The notes beneath the pieces were generated by a model that was not told where the DNA came from, ran no database searches, and saw only the letters and a list, made by a program, of their open reading frames with translations. The position numbers and the translations under genes are program-made. From the NCBI RefSeq assembly GCF_030406665.1, contig NZ_CP129121.1:372001-436000 (forward strand): 64,000 nt of DNA. Reading direction: 5' to 3'. Source of the DNA: Halomonas halophila (GTDB lineage Bacteria; Pseudomonadota; Gammaproteobacteria; Pseudomonadales; Halomonadaceae). This document shows, in pieces, positions 17,537 to 27,831 of the stretch. Numbering within the stretch: position 1 is the first letter of the stretch; each line of letters begins with the position of its first letter.

Positions 17537-18721
17537 ATGGCATTTCTGAACATCGACGGGCGCAGCGTGGCCTATCGCCTGCTCGGCGCCGAGGCCAATC
17601 CGCTGGTGATCCTGGCCCATCCGCTGGGCATGACCCAGGCGGTCTGGGACGACGTGCTGGCGGCGCTGCTGCCGCGCTATCGGGTGCTGACCTGGGACCT
17701 GCCCGGTCACGGCGCCAGCGAGGCCTGGCCGGCCGACGGCGGCGAGATCACCCCCGAGGCGCTGGCCGCCGAGGCGCTGGCCCTGGCCGAACAGGCCGGC
17801 GCGGCACACTTCCACTTCGTCGGCACCTCCATCGGCGGCGTGATCGGCCAGCAGCTGCTCAAGGCGCACGCCGAGCGCCTGCTGTCGGCGACGCTGACCA
17901 ATACCGGCGCGGTGATCGGCAACGCCGAGCTGTGGAGCACCCGGGCCGGGCGCGTGCGCGAGGAGGGCCTGGCGGCGATGGCCGGCGAGATCGTGCCGCG
18001 CTGGTTCGCGCCCGATCTGGTGGCGCGCGTGCCGGCGCTGGACCAGGGCTGGCGCGTGCAGATGGGCCGCACCGACGACGAGAGCTACGCGCGGCTGTGC
18101 GAGATGCTCGGTCGCACCGACTTCCGCGGCCAATTGAAGGGCCACGGAGTCGACGTGCACCTGCTGGGCGGCAGCGAGGACATGGCGACGCCGCCGGAGA
18201 CGCTGCAGACCCTGGCCGCCGAGTGCGGCGGCGTGCCGCTCGAGGTCATCGAGCGCATCGCCCACGTGCCCTCGGTGGAGGCGCCCGAGATGGTCGCCAA
18301 GCGGCTGCTCACGTGGATGGCCGCGGATCGTTCGCGGGTCGGCGAGCAGGGCGTGGCCTACGCCGAGGGCCTCGAGACGCGCAAGCAGGTGCTGGGCGAG
18401 GCCCACGTGGCGCGCTCCACCGAGAACGCCAACAGCCTCGACGCGCCCTTCCAGCAGATGATCACCCGCCTGGCCTGGGGCGAGCTGTGGAGCAACGAGG
18501 ACCTGACCCGCGCCGAGCGCAGCATGATCACCACCGGCATCCTGGCCGCCCTGGGGCGCGAGGAGCTGGAGCTGCACCTCAAGACCGCCAAGCGCATCGG
18601 CCTCAGCGAGGCCCAGCTGCGCCAGGTGCTGATGCACGTGGCCGTCTACGGCGGCGTGCCGGCGGCCAATCATGCCTTTGCCCTGGCCAAGCAGCTGGGC
18701 TGGGGAGAGGCGCAGGACTGA
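17537..18721 (+). CDS. pcaL: Fused 3-oxoadipate enol-lactonase / 4-carboxymuconolactone decarboxylase
   Basis: A 394-residue fusion doing two consecutive steps. Residues 1 to about 262 are an alpha/beta hydrolase (PcaD): oxyanion region ILAHPLGM, nucleophile S98 in GTSIGG, D215 in GGSEDMATPP and H243 in IAHVPS. Residues about 268-394 are the AhpD-fold decarboxylase (PcaC): GLETRKQVLGEAHVARS, WGELWSNEDLTRAERSM and LRQVLMHVAVYGGVPAANHA. YGG replaces the YCG I recall from many PcaC proteins. Such fusions, called PcaL, are known in several lineages. A GGAG precedes the ATG. Confidence 0.92.
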   Translation: MAFLNIDGRSVAYRLLGAEANPLVILAHPLGMTQAVWDDVLAALLPRYRVLTWDLPGHGASEAWPADGGEITPEALAAEALALAEQAGAAHFHFVGTSIGGVIGQQLLKAHAERLLSATLTNTGAVIGNAELWSTRAGRVREEGLAAMAGEIVPRWFAPDLVARVPALDQGWRVQMGRTDDESYARLCEMLGRTDFRGQLKGHGVDVHLLGGSEDMATPPETLQTLAAECGGVPLEVIERIAHVPSVEAPEMVAKRLLTWMAADRSRVGEQGVAYAEGLETRKQVLGEAHVARSTENANSLDAPFQQMITRLAWGELWSNEDLTRAERSMITTGILAALGREELELHLKTAKRIGLSEAQLRQVLMHVAVYGGVPAANHAFALAKQLGWGEAQD

Positions 18722-18737
18722 CGCCGGAGGAGCCCCG

Positions 18738-19655
18738 ATGCTGAGCTCACGCATCAAGCTGCGTCATCTGCAGGCCTTTCTCGAGGTGGCGCGGCAGCGC
18801 AGCTTTGCCCGCGCCGCCGAGTGCCTGGCGATCAGCCAGCCGGGCGTGTCCAAGACCATCCGTGAGCTCGAGGAGATCCTCGGCGCCGAGCTGTTCGAGC
18901 GCGGGACCCAGGGCGTGGCGCTGACCCAGGCCGGCCTGACCTTCCTGCGCCACGCCGGGCCGGCGATCCGGGCACTGGAGGAAGGCGTCAGTGCGGTCGG
19001 CGATGCCCACCAGGGCGCTCGCTGGCTGCGCGTGGGGGCGCTGTCCACCGTGGAGAGTCGCCTGCTGCCCCATGCCATTCGGCGCTGGCAGGCTGCCCAG
19101 TCCTCGGAGTCGGTCGGCGTCGACGTGGTGACCGGGCGCAGCGCCTTCCTGCTCTCGCAGCTGCGCCTCGGCGAGCTCGACCTGGTGGTGGGGCGCATGA
19201 CCGAGGCGCGCGAGATCCGCGACCTGACCTTCGAGCATCTCTACTACGAGCCGCTGGTGCTGGTGGTGCGCGTCGGCCATCCCCTGGCCGGCGTCGCTTC
19301 CCTGGCGCCCGGTCGGCTGGTCGAATTCCCCTGGGTGCTGCCGCCGCCGCAGACCACGCTGCGCCAGCAGGTCGACAGCTTCTTCGTGCGCCATGGGCTG
19401 GAGCTGCCCGGCCGGCTGCTGGAGACCCTGTCGCTGCCGGTCAGCGCGGGCTACACGCGGGACAGCGAGGCGATCTGGGTGGCGCCCCGGGAAGCCGTGA
19501 TCGAGGAGCTCGAGGCCGGCCGGCTGGTCGAGCTGTCGCTGCCGCTGGAGGGGCAGGGCGGTTCGGTGGGGCTGTGTATCAACGCCAGCATGCAGCCGTC
19601 GCTGGCGCTGGAGGCCTTCTGCGAGGCGCTGCGCGAGACGGCCTCCGAGCGCTGA
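18738..19655 (+). CDS. pcaQ: LysR-family regulator PcaQ
   Basis: A 305-residue LysR regulator. The N-terminal winged helix reads LRHLQAFLEVARQRSFARAA then LAISQPGVSKTIRELEEILG, as in PcaQ, and the ligand domain fills residues about 95-300. PcaQ proteins activate protocatechuate genes in response to beta-carboxymuconate. The start at 18738 follows GCCGGAGGAGCCCCG. It lies between pcaL and pcaHG on the same strand, and a palindrome matching the rhizobial PcaQ site lies just downstream, before pcaH. Confidence 0.88.
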   Translation: MLSSRIKLRHLQAFLEVARQRSFARAAECLAISQPGVSKTIRELEEILGAELFERGTQGVALTQAGLTFLRHAGPAIRALEEGVSAVGDAHQGARWLRVGALSTVESRLLPHAIRRWQAAQSSESVGVDVVTGRSAFLLSQLRLGELDLVVGRMTEAREIRDLTFEHLYYEPLVLVVRVGHPLAGVASLAPGRLVEFPWVLPPPQTTLRQQVDSFFVRHGLELPGRLLETLSLPVSAGYTRDSEAIWVAPREAVIEELEAGRLVELSLPLEGQGGSVGLCINASMQPSLALEAFCEALRETASER

Positions 19656-19671
19656 CGTGATGATGTTCAAG

Positions 19672-19691
19672 CCATAACCATAGGGTTATGG
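19672..19691. promoter_or_regulatory. PcaQ-type binding site upstream of pcaHG
   Basis: A perfect 8-bp inverted repeat, CCATAACC (19672-19679) with GGTTATGG (19684-19691), has a 4-bp spacer. The core ATAACC-N4-GGTTAT differs in one base from the ATAACC-N4-GGTTAA site I recall for PcaQ of Sinorhizobium and Agrobacterium. It lies 113 bp upstream of the pcaH start. Absence of a T-run argues against a terminator. Confidence 0.75.
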
Positions 19692-19803
19692 GGTCTCGGC
19701 GAGACGTCAATTGGCAGCCCTGCGACAGGACGCCACACTGCCGATATCGGTCCGGCGCGCCCGAGGTGCGTCGTCCTACTTCACGCCAGCAAGAGAACTC
19801 GAG

Positions 19804-20544
19804 ATGCAAAACGACAACAAGCGCTTCGTGGAGCGCGACCGTGACTGGCATCCCCCGGCCTATGCCCCGGGCTACAAGACCAGCGTCGCCCGCTCGCCGA
19901 GCCAGTCCCTGGTCAGCCTGCAGACGCCCAGCGCCTCCGAGCTGACCGGTCCGGACTTCCGCCAACTGCGCATGGGGCGCTACGACAACGACCTGCTGAT
20001 GAACTTCCGCGAGGACCCCGCCCTGGCGGGCAGCGCCGGACTGCCGGCGGGCGAGCGGATCATCATGTTCGGCCGCGTGGTCGATCAGTACGGCAAGCCG
20101 GTGCCGCATACCCTGGTGGAAATGTGGCAGGCCAACGCCGGCGGCCGCTACCGTCACAAGAAGGACGGCTACCTGGCGCCGCTCGATCCCAACTTCGGCG
20201 GGGTGGGGCGCTGTCTCACCGACGAGCAGGGCTGGTATCGTTTCCGCACCATCAAGCCCGGCCCCTATCCCTGGCCCAACGACGTCAACAGCTGGCGCCC
20301 GGCGCATATTCACGTCTCGGTGATGGGGCCGGCAATTTCCACGCGCCTGATCACCCAGATGTACTTCGAGGGCGATCCGCTGATCCCGCTGTGTCCGATC
20401 GTGCAGACCCTGCGCGACCCCGAAGCCGTCGAGACCATGATCGGTCGTCTCGACATGGCGCGCAGCCGCCCCATGGACTGCCTGGCCTACCGCTTCGACC
20501 TGGTGGTACGCGGCGAGCTGCAGACCTACTTCGAGAACCAGTGA
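19804..20544 (+). CDS. pcaH: Protocatechuate 3,4-dioxygenase beta subunit
   Basis: A 246-residue catalytic subunit of the non-heme Fe(III) enzyme that opens protocatechuate between the hydroxyls. Iron-ligand regions are visible: Tyr in [11 protein letters not shown], Tyr in [11 protein letters not shown], and both His in [11 protein letters not shown]. The N terminus ([22 protein letters not shown]) is typical of PcaH. The ATG at 19804 is preferred because it begins this conserved part. pcaG follows after 20 bp. Confidence 0.95.
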   Translation: MQNDNKRFVERDRDWHPPAYAPGYKTSVARSPSQSLVSLQTPSASELTGPDFRQLRMGRYDNDLLMNFREDPALAGSAGLPAGERIIMFGRVVDQYGKPVPHTLVEMWQANAGGRYRHKKDGYLAPLDPNFGGVGRCLTDEQGWYRFRTIKPGPYPWPNDVNSWRPAHIHVSVMGPAISTRLITQMYFEGDPLIPLCPIVQTLRDPEAVETMIGRLDMARSRPMDCLAYRFDLVVRGELQTYFENQ

Positions 20545-20564
20545 CACAGGATCAGGGGACCCTC

Positions 20565-21197
20565 ATGAAACAGCCCAATTCCCAGCCCACCGCCGAGCTG
20601 ATGCTGCGCGAGACCGCGTCCCAGACCGCCGGCCCGTACGTGCACATCGGCCTGGCCCTGGATGTGGCCGGCCTGCCGGAGCGCGACGAGGAAATCTGGA
20701 ACCGCATGGCCCGGCCCGAGGCCGATGGCGAGCACATCGAAGTGGTCGGCACCGTCATCGACGGCAACGGCGACCTGGTGCGCGACGCCCTGCTCGAGGC
20801 CTGGCAGGCCGACGCCCGGGGCGAGTACCGGCCCGAGTTCGACCTCGAGCAGCCGTTCAACGGCTTCGGCCGCACCGCCACCACCGCGGAGGGTGCCAGT
20901 GAGTGGCGCCTCGAGACCATCAAACCGGGCACCGTCACCCGCGGCGACGGGCGGGTCATGGCGCCGCACATCAACCTGGCGATCTTCGCCCGTGGCGTGA
21001 ACATCCACCTGCAGACGCGCCTCTACTTCGAGGACGAGGCCGAGGCCAACGCCGCCTGCCCGGTGCTGAACGCCGTCGAATCCCCGGCCCGTCGCCAGAC
21101 GCTGATTGCACGGCGCGAGGAGGCCGACGGCCGGGTGCGCTACCGCTTCGACATCCGCCTGCAGGGCGAGGGCGAGACGGTGTTCTTCGACTTCTAG
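20565..21197 (+). CDS. pcaG: Protocatechuate 3,4-dioxygenase alpha subunit
   Basis: A 210-residue partner of PcaH. It has the shared intradiol fold (GTVIDGNGDLVRDALLEAWQAD) and PHINLAIFARGVNIHLQTRLYF, but lacks the iron ligands in the HIH position, as expected for the alpha subunit. The N-terminal LRETASQTAGPYVHIGLA is the usual PcaG start. A GGGGAC ribosome site precedes the ATG. A weak hairpin follows. Confidence 0.95.
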   Translation: MKQPNSQPTAELMLRETASQTAGPYVHIGLALDVAGLPERDEEIWNRMARPEADGEHIEVVGTVIDGNGDLVRDALLEAWQADARGEYRPEFDLEQPFNGFGRTATTAEGASEWRLETIKPGTVTRGDGRVMAPHINLAIFARGVNIHLQTRLYFEDEAEANAACPVLNAVESPARRQTLIARREEADGRVRYRFDIRLQGEGETVFFDF

Positions 21198-21229
21198 GCC
21201 CGCGACGGTCATCTTTCCCCGAGTGCGAC

Positions 21230-21251
21230 AGACCCTGCTCCGGCGGGGTCT
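21230..21251 (+). terminator. Possible terminator after pcaG
   Basis: A 9-bp stem with one G-U pair, AGACCCTGC (21230-21238) with GCGGGGTCT (21243-21251), has a TCCG loop and is followed by TCGTCG rather than a clear T-run. Confidence 0.4.
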
Positions 21252-21288
21252 TCGTCGTGGTCGCATGTGCGTTTCAGGGTGGCCGTCG

Positions 21289-21304
21289 GCTACGACCAAA
21301 GTCG
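21289..21304 (+). promoter_or_regulatory. TACGACCAANGTYG-type motif, copy 3
   Basis: GCTACGACCAAAGTCG is identical to the copy before pobA (25308-25323) except for one base. It ends 15 bp before the -35-like TTGGGT of the second TRAP promoter. Confidence 0.5.
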
Positions 21305-21319
21305 CTTTTCGCCCCGGCA

Positions 21320-21372
21320 TTGGGTGGTTTACCTTCAGGTCGTAATCACGAACACATGTTCACCATGCGAAC
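21320..21372 (+). promoter_or_regulatory. Second TRAP operon promoter with CGAAC half-sites
   Basis: -35-like TTGGGT (21320-21325), 17 bp, -10 TAATCA (21343-21348). CGAAC follows at once (21349-21353) and recurs 19 bp on (21368-21372). The second is paired with GTTCA (21358-21362) in a near-perfect GTTCR-N5-CGAAC palindrome. Confidence 0.6.
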
Positions 21373-21417
21373 TCGGCATGGCGCATCACAACGATACAAG
21401 ACGTTCGGAGAAGCCCC

Positions 21418-22446
21418 ATGAAGACTCACGTCACCGCCTGCCTGCTGGCCGCTTCCGTGGCCGGTTTGACCGCCGCCTCCGCCGAGGCCGCCACCACCCT
21501 GCGCATGGCCCACTTCTGGCCCGGCGCCTCCGCCATCAACCAGGATCTTTTCGAGGACTGGGCGCAGACCATCGAGGAGGCGTCCGACGGCGAGCTGCGC
21601 GTCGAGATGTATCCCTCCGGCACCCTGGCCAAGCCCGATGGCATCTACGAAGCGGCGGCCAACGGCATCGCCGACATCGGCGCCACCGCCCAGGGCTACA
21701 CCGCCGGGCGCTTCCCGCTGTCGCAGATCGTCGAGCTGCCCGGCGTGGCCACCAGCGCCACCCAGGGCGCCTGCGTGCTGCAGACCCTCTACGATGACGG
21801 CCATCTGGACGCCGAGTACGAGGACACCCGCCCGCTGTTCATGTTCACCACCGGTCCGGGGGGCATCCACACCATCGACACCGACGTGCAGGTGCCCGTG
21901 GATCTCGAGGGGCTGCGTATCCGCCGCCCGACCTCCGTAGCCGGCGACATCCTCGAGAACATGGGCGCCAGCCCCGTGGGCATGCCGGCCCCGGACATCT
22001 ACACCGCCATGCAGCGCGGCGTGATCGACGGCCTGAGCTTCCCCTGGGAAGGCATGAAGGTGTTTCGCCTCAACGAGCTGACCGAGCACCACACCGAGGT
22101 GCCGTTCTACTCGCTGATCTTCGTCGCCACCATGAGCCAGCGCACCTATGACCGCCTGAGCCCCGAGCAGCAGGCGGTGATCGACGACAACTCCGGCATG
22201 CAGTGGGCCGAGAACGCCGGCGCGGTGTTCGACCGCCTCGACCGCGAGGGCAAGCAGGAGGCCGCCGAGGCCGGCCATACCATTCGCGAGATCGCCGATC
22301 CGCTGCAGGATGCCGACTGGCAGAAGCCGCTCCAGGACGGCATCGACGGCTACCTCGCCGGCCTCGAGGAGCGCGGCCTGCCGGGCCGCGAGGTCTACGA
22401 GGCGGCGCTGGCGGCCAGCGAGTCCTGCGCGGCTCCCCAGGAATAA
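21418..22446 (+). CDS. TRAP transporter substrate-binding protein (DctP family), second system
   Basis: A 342-residue secreted receptor with a signal peptide ending ASAEAA at about residue 25. Family features are MAHFWPGASAINQDLFEDW, MYPSGTLAKPDGIYEAA, the LEGLRIRRPTS stretch with the substrate-binding Arg, and GVIDGLSFPWEGMK. It is only distantly similar to the first system's receptor, so a different ligand is likely. Position between pcaHG and pobA suggests 4-hydroxybenzoate, protocatechuate or another aromatic acid; this is inference. Confidence 0.9.
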   Translation: MKTHVTACLLAASVAGLTAASAEAATTLRMAHFWPGASAINQDLFEDWAQTIEEASDGELRVEMYPSGTLAKPDGIYEAAANGIADIGATAQGYTAGRFPLSQIVELPGVATSATQGACVLQTLYDDGHLDAEYEDTRPLFMFTTGPGGIHTIDTDVQVPVDLEGLRIRRPTSVAGDILENMGASPVGMPAPDIYTAMQRGVIDGLSFPWEGMKVFRLNELTEHHTEVPFYSLIFVATMSQRTYDRLSPEQQAVIDDNSGMQWAENAGAVFDRLDREGKQEAAEAGHTIREIADPLQDADWQKPLQDGIDGYLAGLEERGLPGREVYEAALAASESCAAPQE

Positions 22447-22449
22447 TCC

Positions 22450-22980
22450 ATGATGACGGCCTATCTGGAACGGGCCAGCCGCGGGCTGGCCCTCGTCTGT
22501 CGGGTGGTGGCCGGCGTCGCCCTGGTCGCCCTGCTGGCGGTGACTATCGCCGATGTCAGCACCCGCTATCTGTATCGCCTCACCGAGGGCGCCATCGCCC
22601 TGCGCGTGACCGGCAGCGTCGAGCTGGTCAGCTATCTGATGCTGTGCTCGCTGCTGGCGGCCATGGCCGCCAACGTCGAGAAGAGCCAGGTGGTGGTGGA
22701 GGCCTTTTCCCATGGCCTCGCGCCGGCCATCAAGCATCGCCTGCACGGGGGCTATCTGCTGGGCTTTGCGGCGCTGGGCCTGATCCTGTGCCTGGGCCTG
22801 TTCGACTCGGCGCAGAGTGCCGCCTCCCACGGCGAGGTGACCCAGGACCTGCGCCTGCCGATGAGCCCCATCTACTACGCGGCGTCGCTGCTCAGCCTGC
22901 TGCTGGGCGTGCGTAGCCTGATCGAGGCGCTGCTCGGTGCGCTGTTCGGTCACGAGTCGGAGGTGTCCCATGGGGAGTGA
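22450..22980 (+). CDS. TRAP transporter small permease (DctQ), second system
   Basis: A 176-residue membrane protein with four predicted helices and the DctQ-type segment IADVSTRYLYRLTEGAIALR after the first. It starts three bases after the dctP stop and overlaps dctM by 11 bp, so the three genes are tightly coupled. Unlike the first system there is no hairpin after dctP. Confidence 0.88.
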   Translation: MMTAYLERASRGLALVCRVVAGVALVALLAVTIADVSTRYLYRLTEGAIALRVTGSVELVSYLMLCSLLAAMAANVEKSQVVVEAFSHGLAPAIKHRLHGGYLLGFAALGLILCLGLFDSAQSAASHGEVTQDLRLPMSPIYYAASLLSLLLGVRSLIEALLGALFGHESEVSHGE

Positions 22981-24259
22981 AATGATCGGCGCGCTGGGCC
23001 TCGGCGCGCTGCTGATCCTGATGATCCTGCGCGTGCCGGTGGCGCTGACCATGCTGATCGTCGGCGTGGTGGGCTTCGCCCAGGTGATCAGCTGGGACGC
23101 CGCCATCGCCCAGCTCAAGACGGTGCCGGTGGAGGTGCTGTCCAACTACAGCTTCAGCGCGGTGCCGATGTTCATCCTGATGGGCGTGCTGGCGGCCCAC
23201 TCCGGCATGGCCGGCAAGCTGTTCCAGGCCACCCGGGTGATCTGCGGCGGCTGGAAGGGCGGGCTCGCCATCGCCGCGGTGGGCTCCTGCGGGGTGTTCT
23301 CGGCGATCTCCGGCTCGTCGCTGGCCACCGCCAGCACCATGACCCGCGTCGCGCTGCCGGAGATGGAGCGCTACGGCTATCACCGCGGCCTGGCCACCGG
23401 GGCGCTGGCCGCCGGCGGCACCCTGGGCATCATGATCCCGCCGTCCATCGCGCTGCTGATCTACGCCATCCTCACCGAGCAGTCGGTGGGCGACATGTTC
23501 ATGGCCGGCCTGGTGCCGGGGCTGATGGGGCTGGTGATGTACGCCCTGACCGTGACCGTGGTGATGCGCATGAAGCCGTCGCTGGCGGTGGCCGGCGAGG
23601 CGACCCCATGGCGCGAGAAGCTGGCCTCGCTGGGTGGGCTGGTGCCGTTCTTCGCGGTGTTCCTGATCATGATCCTGGGCATCTACTTCGGCATCTTCAC
23701 GCCCACCGAGGGCGCCAGCGTGGGCGCCTTCGCCACCCTGCTCTATGCCCTGGCCAAGGGCCTGCGCGGGCGCGAGCTGTGGCGCGCGGTGCAGGAGACC
23801 CTGGCGCTGTCGACGGTGGTGTTCTTCATGCTGGTGGGCGCCGACACCCTGGGCTACTTCATCTCGGTGTCGCGGATCTCGTTCTCGATCAGCGACTTCC
23901 TCTACGGCATGGAGCTGGCGCCGATCGTGGTCGTGCTGTGCATCCTGCTGATGTACTTCGTGTTGGGCATGTTCATGGATTCCATCGCCATGCTGGTGAT
24001 CACGGTGCCGGTGGTGTTCCCGATCATCCAGTCGCTGGGCATCGATCCGGTATGGTTCGGCATCGTCACGGTGCTGACCGTGGAGCTGGGGCTGATCACC
24101 CCGCCGGTGGGCATGAACGTGTTCGTGATCAAGGCCATGGCGCCGCACGTGGCGCTGGGCGAGATCTTCCGCGGCGTGTCGCCGTTCATTGCCTCGGACT
24201 TCGTGCGCCTGGCACTGCTGATCCTGTTCCCGGCGCTGACGGGGCTGTTCCTGCTCTAG
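22970..24259 (+). CDS. TRAP transporter large permease (DctM), second system
   Basis: A 429-residue DctM permease. Conserved stretches include NYSFSAVPMFILMGVLAAHSG, FSAISGSSLATASTMTR, GTLGIMIPPSIALLIYAIL, IFTPTEGASVGAFATL and LGLITPPVGMNVFVIK. The start at 22970 follows CGGAGG and lies inside the end of dctQ. The operon ends at a strong bidirectional hairpin shared with pobR. Confidence 0.93.
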   Translation: MGSEMIGALGLGALLILMILRVPVALTMLIVGVVGFAQVISWDAAIAQLKTVPVEVLSNYSFSAVPMFILMGVLAAHSGMAGKLFQATRVICGGWKGGLAIAAVGSCGVFSAISGSSLATASTMTRVALPEMERYGYHRGLATGALAAGGTLGIMIPPSIALLIYAILTEQSVGDMFMAGLVPGLMGLVMYALTVTVVMRMKPSLAVAGEATPWREKLASLGGLVPFFAVFLIMILGIYFGIFTPTEGASVGAFATLLYALAKGLRGRELWRAVQETLALSTVVFFMLVGADTLGYFISVSRISFSISDFLYGMELAPIVVVLCILLMYFVLGMFMDSIAMLVITVPVVFPIIQSLGIDPVWFGIVTVLTVELGLITPPVGMNVFVIKAMAPHVALGEIFRGVSPFIASDFVRLALLILFPALTGLFLL

Positions 24260-24279
24260 GCCAAGTGCGGCCGAGCCTT

Positions 24280-24315
24280 AACGCCCGCTGCCCGCCTCGC
24301 CGGGCAGCGGGCGTT
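24280..24315. terminator. Bidirectional terminator between dctM and pobR
   Basis: A perfect 15-bp stem, AACGCCCGCTGCCCG (24280-24294) and its complement (24301-24315), has a 6-nt loop. It lies between the converging dctM and pobR stops. The short TT/AA ends make it only weakly canonical, but the stem is the strongest in the window. Confidence 0.75.
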
Positions 24316-24326
24316 GTCGTCTGGCC

Positions 24327-26622
<2,296 letters not shown>

Positions 26623-26631
26623 GCGGGATAA

Positions 26632-26663
26632 GTCGCCCCGGCGGCCGAGCGGCGGGGGGCGAC
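26632..26663 (+). terminator. Possible terminator after pobA
   Basis: GTCGCCCC (26632-26639) pairs with GGGGCGAC (26656-26663) across a GC-rich 16-nt interior; no direct T-run follows. Confidence 0.35.
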
Positions 26664-26715
26664 CGGCGGCGGGGCCTTTCCCTTGGCAGCGACAGAGGAG
26701 GGAACCCTGACCATC

Positions 26716-26935
26716 ATGCGCGTGCTGCTGGTCGGAAAGGGTGGCATCGCCGGCGTCCACATGAAGGTCCTCGGAGCGGTGCCGGGAGTGGAGGTCTCCT
26801 GCCTGGTCGAATATCCGCGCCTTCGCCGCCGCCATCCGCGAGGGTCGTACGCCCGAGTCCTCCTTCGACGGCTGCCTGCCGAGCATGCGGGTGCTCGATC
26901 GTCTGCAGCGGGACATGGCATCCTCGTCGGGATAA
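26716..26935 (+). pseudogene. Remnant of a Gfo/Idh/MocA-type oxidoreductase with internal deletion
   Basis: The start encodes MRVLLVGKGGIAGVHMKVL, a Rossmann GxGxxG N terminus with AGGAGGGAAC upstream. After about 32 codons the frame loses sense. In another frame the last 40 codons read NIRAFAAAIREGRTPESSFD and SMRVLDRLQRD, a typical C-terminal tail of Gfo/Idh/MocA dehydrogenases, ending in TAA at 26933-26935. Some 250-300 internal codons are missing. A relative of the 4,5-cleavage dehydrogenase LigC is possible given the location, but too little remains to say. The 26623-26970 interval holds nothing else coding. Confidence 0.7.
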
Positions 26936-26970
26936 GAGGCGACGACGCCTGACCGACAAGAGAGACCGAG

Positions 26971-27792
26971 ATGCGAGTACTGCTGTGGGGCCTGCTGGCT
27001 CTGGTGCTGGCCGGCTGTGACGAGACCCCCACCGGGCGCTCGCAGCTGGCGTTGGTCCCCGATGCCCTGATGGCCAAGCTGGGCGCGGACAGCTTCGACG
27101 AGATGCGCGAACGCCGGCCCATCGTGGAAGACGCGGCCCTCGAGCGGCGGGTGCGGTGCGTGGCCGACGCGGTGGTGGACGCCGCCCGGCGCCACTATCC
27201 CCGGGCGGACGTGCCCGAGGCCTGGGAGGTGGTGGTGTTCGACGACCCCACGCCCAACGCCTTCGCCTTGCCCGGCGGGCGGATCGGCGTGCACCGCGGC
27301 TTGTTGCGGGTGGCCGAGACGCCGGCCCAGCTGTCAGCGGTGATCGGCCACGAGGTCGCCCATGTCCTGGCCGATCACGGCAACGAGCGACTCACCCAGC
27401 GGCTGGGCATCAAGGCGGCGCTGCTGGTGGTGGGGCTGTTCAGCGAGGGCGAGCTGGCCGGGGAGCCGCTGAGGCAGGCGCTGGGGGTCGGCGCGCGGCT
27501 GGGCATCAGCCTGCCGTTCAGCCGCACCCACGAGGAGGAAGCCGACCTGATGGGCCTCGAGATCATGGCAGCGGCCGGTTTCGCCCCCGAAGCGAGCGTC
27601 GCGCTGTGGCGCAACATGGCCGCGGCGGGTGGCGGCCAGCCGCCGCAGTTTCTCTCCACCCACCCCGCCCACGAGTCCCGCATCGAGGCGCTCCAGCGCC
27701 ACCTGGCGGGAGCCCGACGCCTGGGCCCGGAGGCCGCCCCGCCGGCCTGTGGTCTAGGGGGGAAGGGCGACAAGCGGGCGCCCGGGGCGTAA
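26971..27792 (+). CDS. M48-family metalloprotease lipoprotein
   Basis: A 273-residue predicted lipoprotein: lipobox LAGC with Cys at residue 16, then an M48 peptidase domain with the zinc site HEVAH at 127-131 and the third ligand Glu in EEADLMG near 190. Relatives (LoiP/YcaL-like) act in outer-membrane protein quality control on the periplasmic side. It has no partner gene adjacent; the potassium channel gene follows after 39 bp on the same strand. Confidence 0.9.
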   Translation: MRVLLWGLLALVLAGCDETPTGRSQLALVPDALMAKLGADSFDEMRERRPIVEDAALERRVRCVADAVVDAARRHYPRADVPEAWEVVVFDDPTPNAFALPGGRIGVHRGLLRVAETPAQLSAVIGHEVAHVLADHGNERLTQRLGIKAALLVVGLFSEGELAGEPLRQALGVGARLGISLPFSRTHEEEADLMGLEIMAAAGFAPEASVALWRNMAAAGGGQPPQFLSTHPAHESRIEALQRHLAGARRLGPEAAPPACGLGGKGDKRAPGA

Positions 27793-27831
27793 GGTGCGAA
27801 GGCTCGTGCCACGGACGCTGACCGACCCGCC

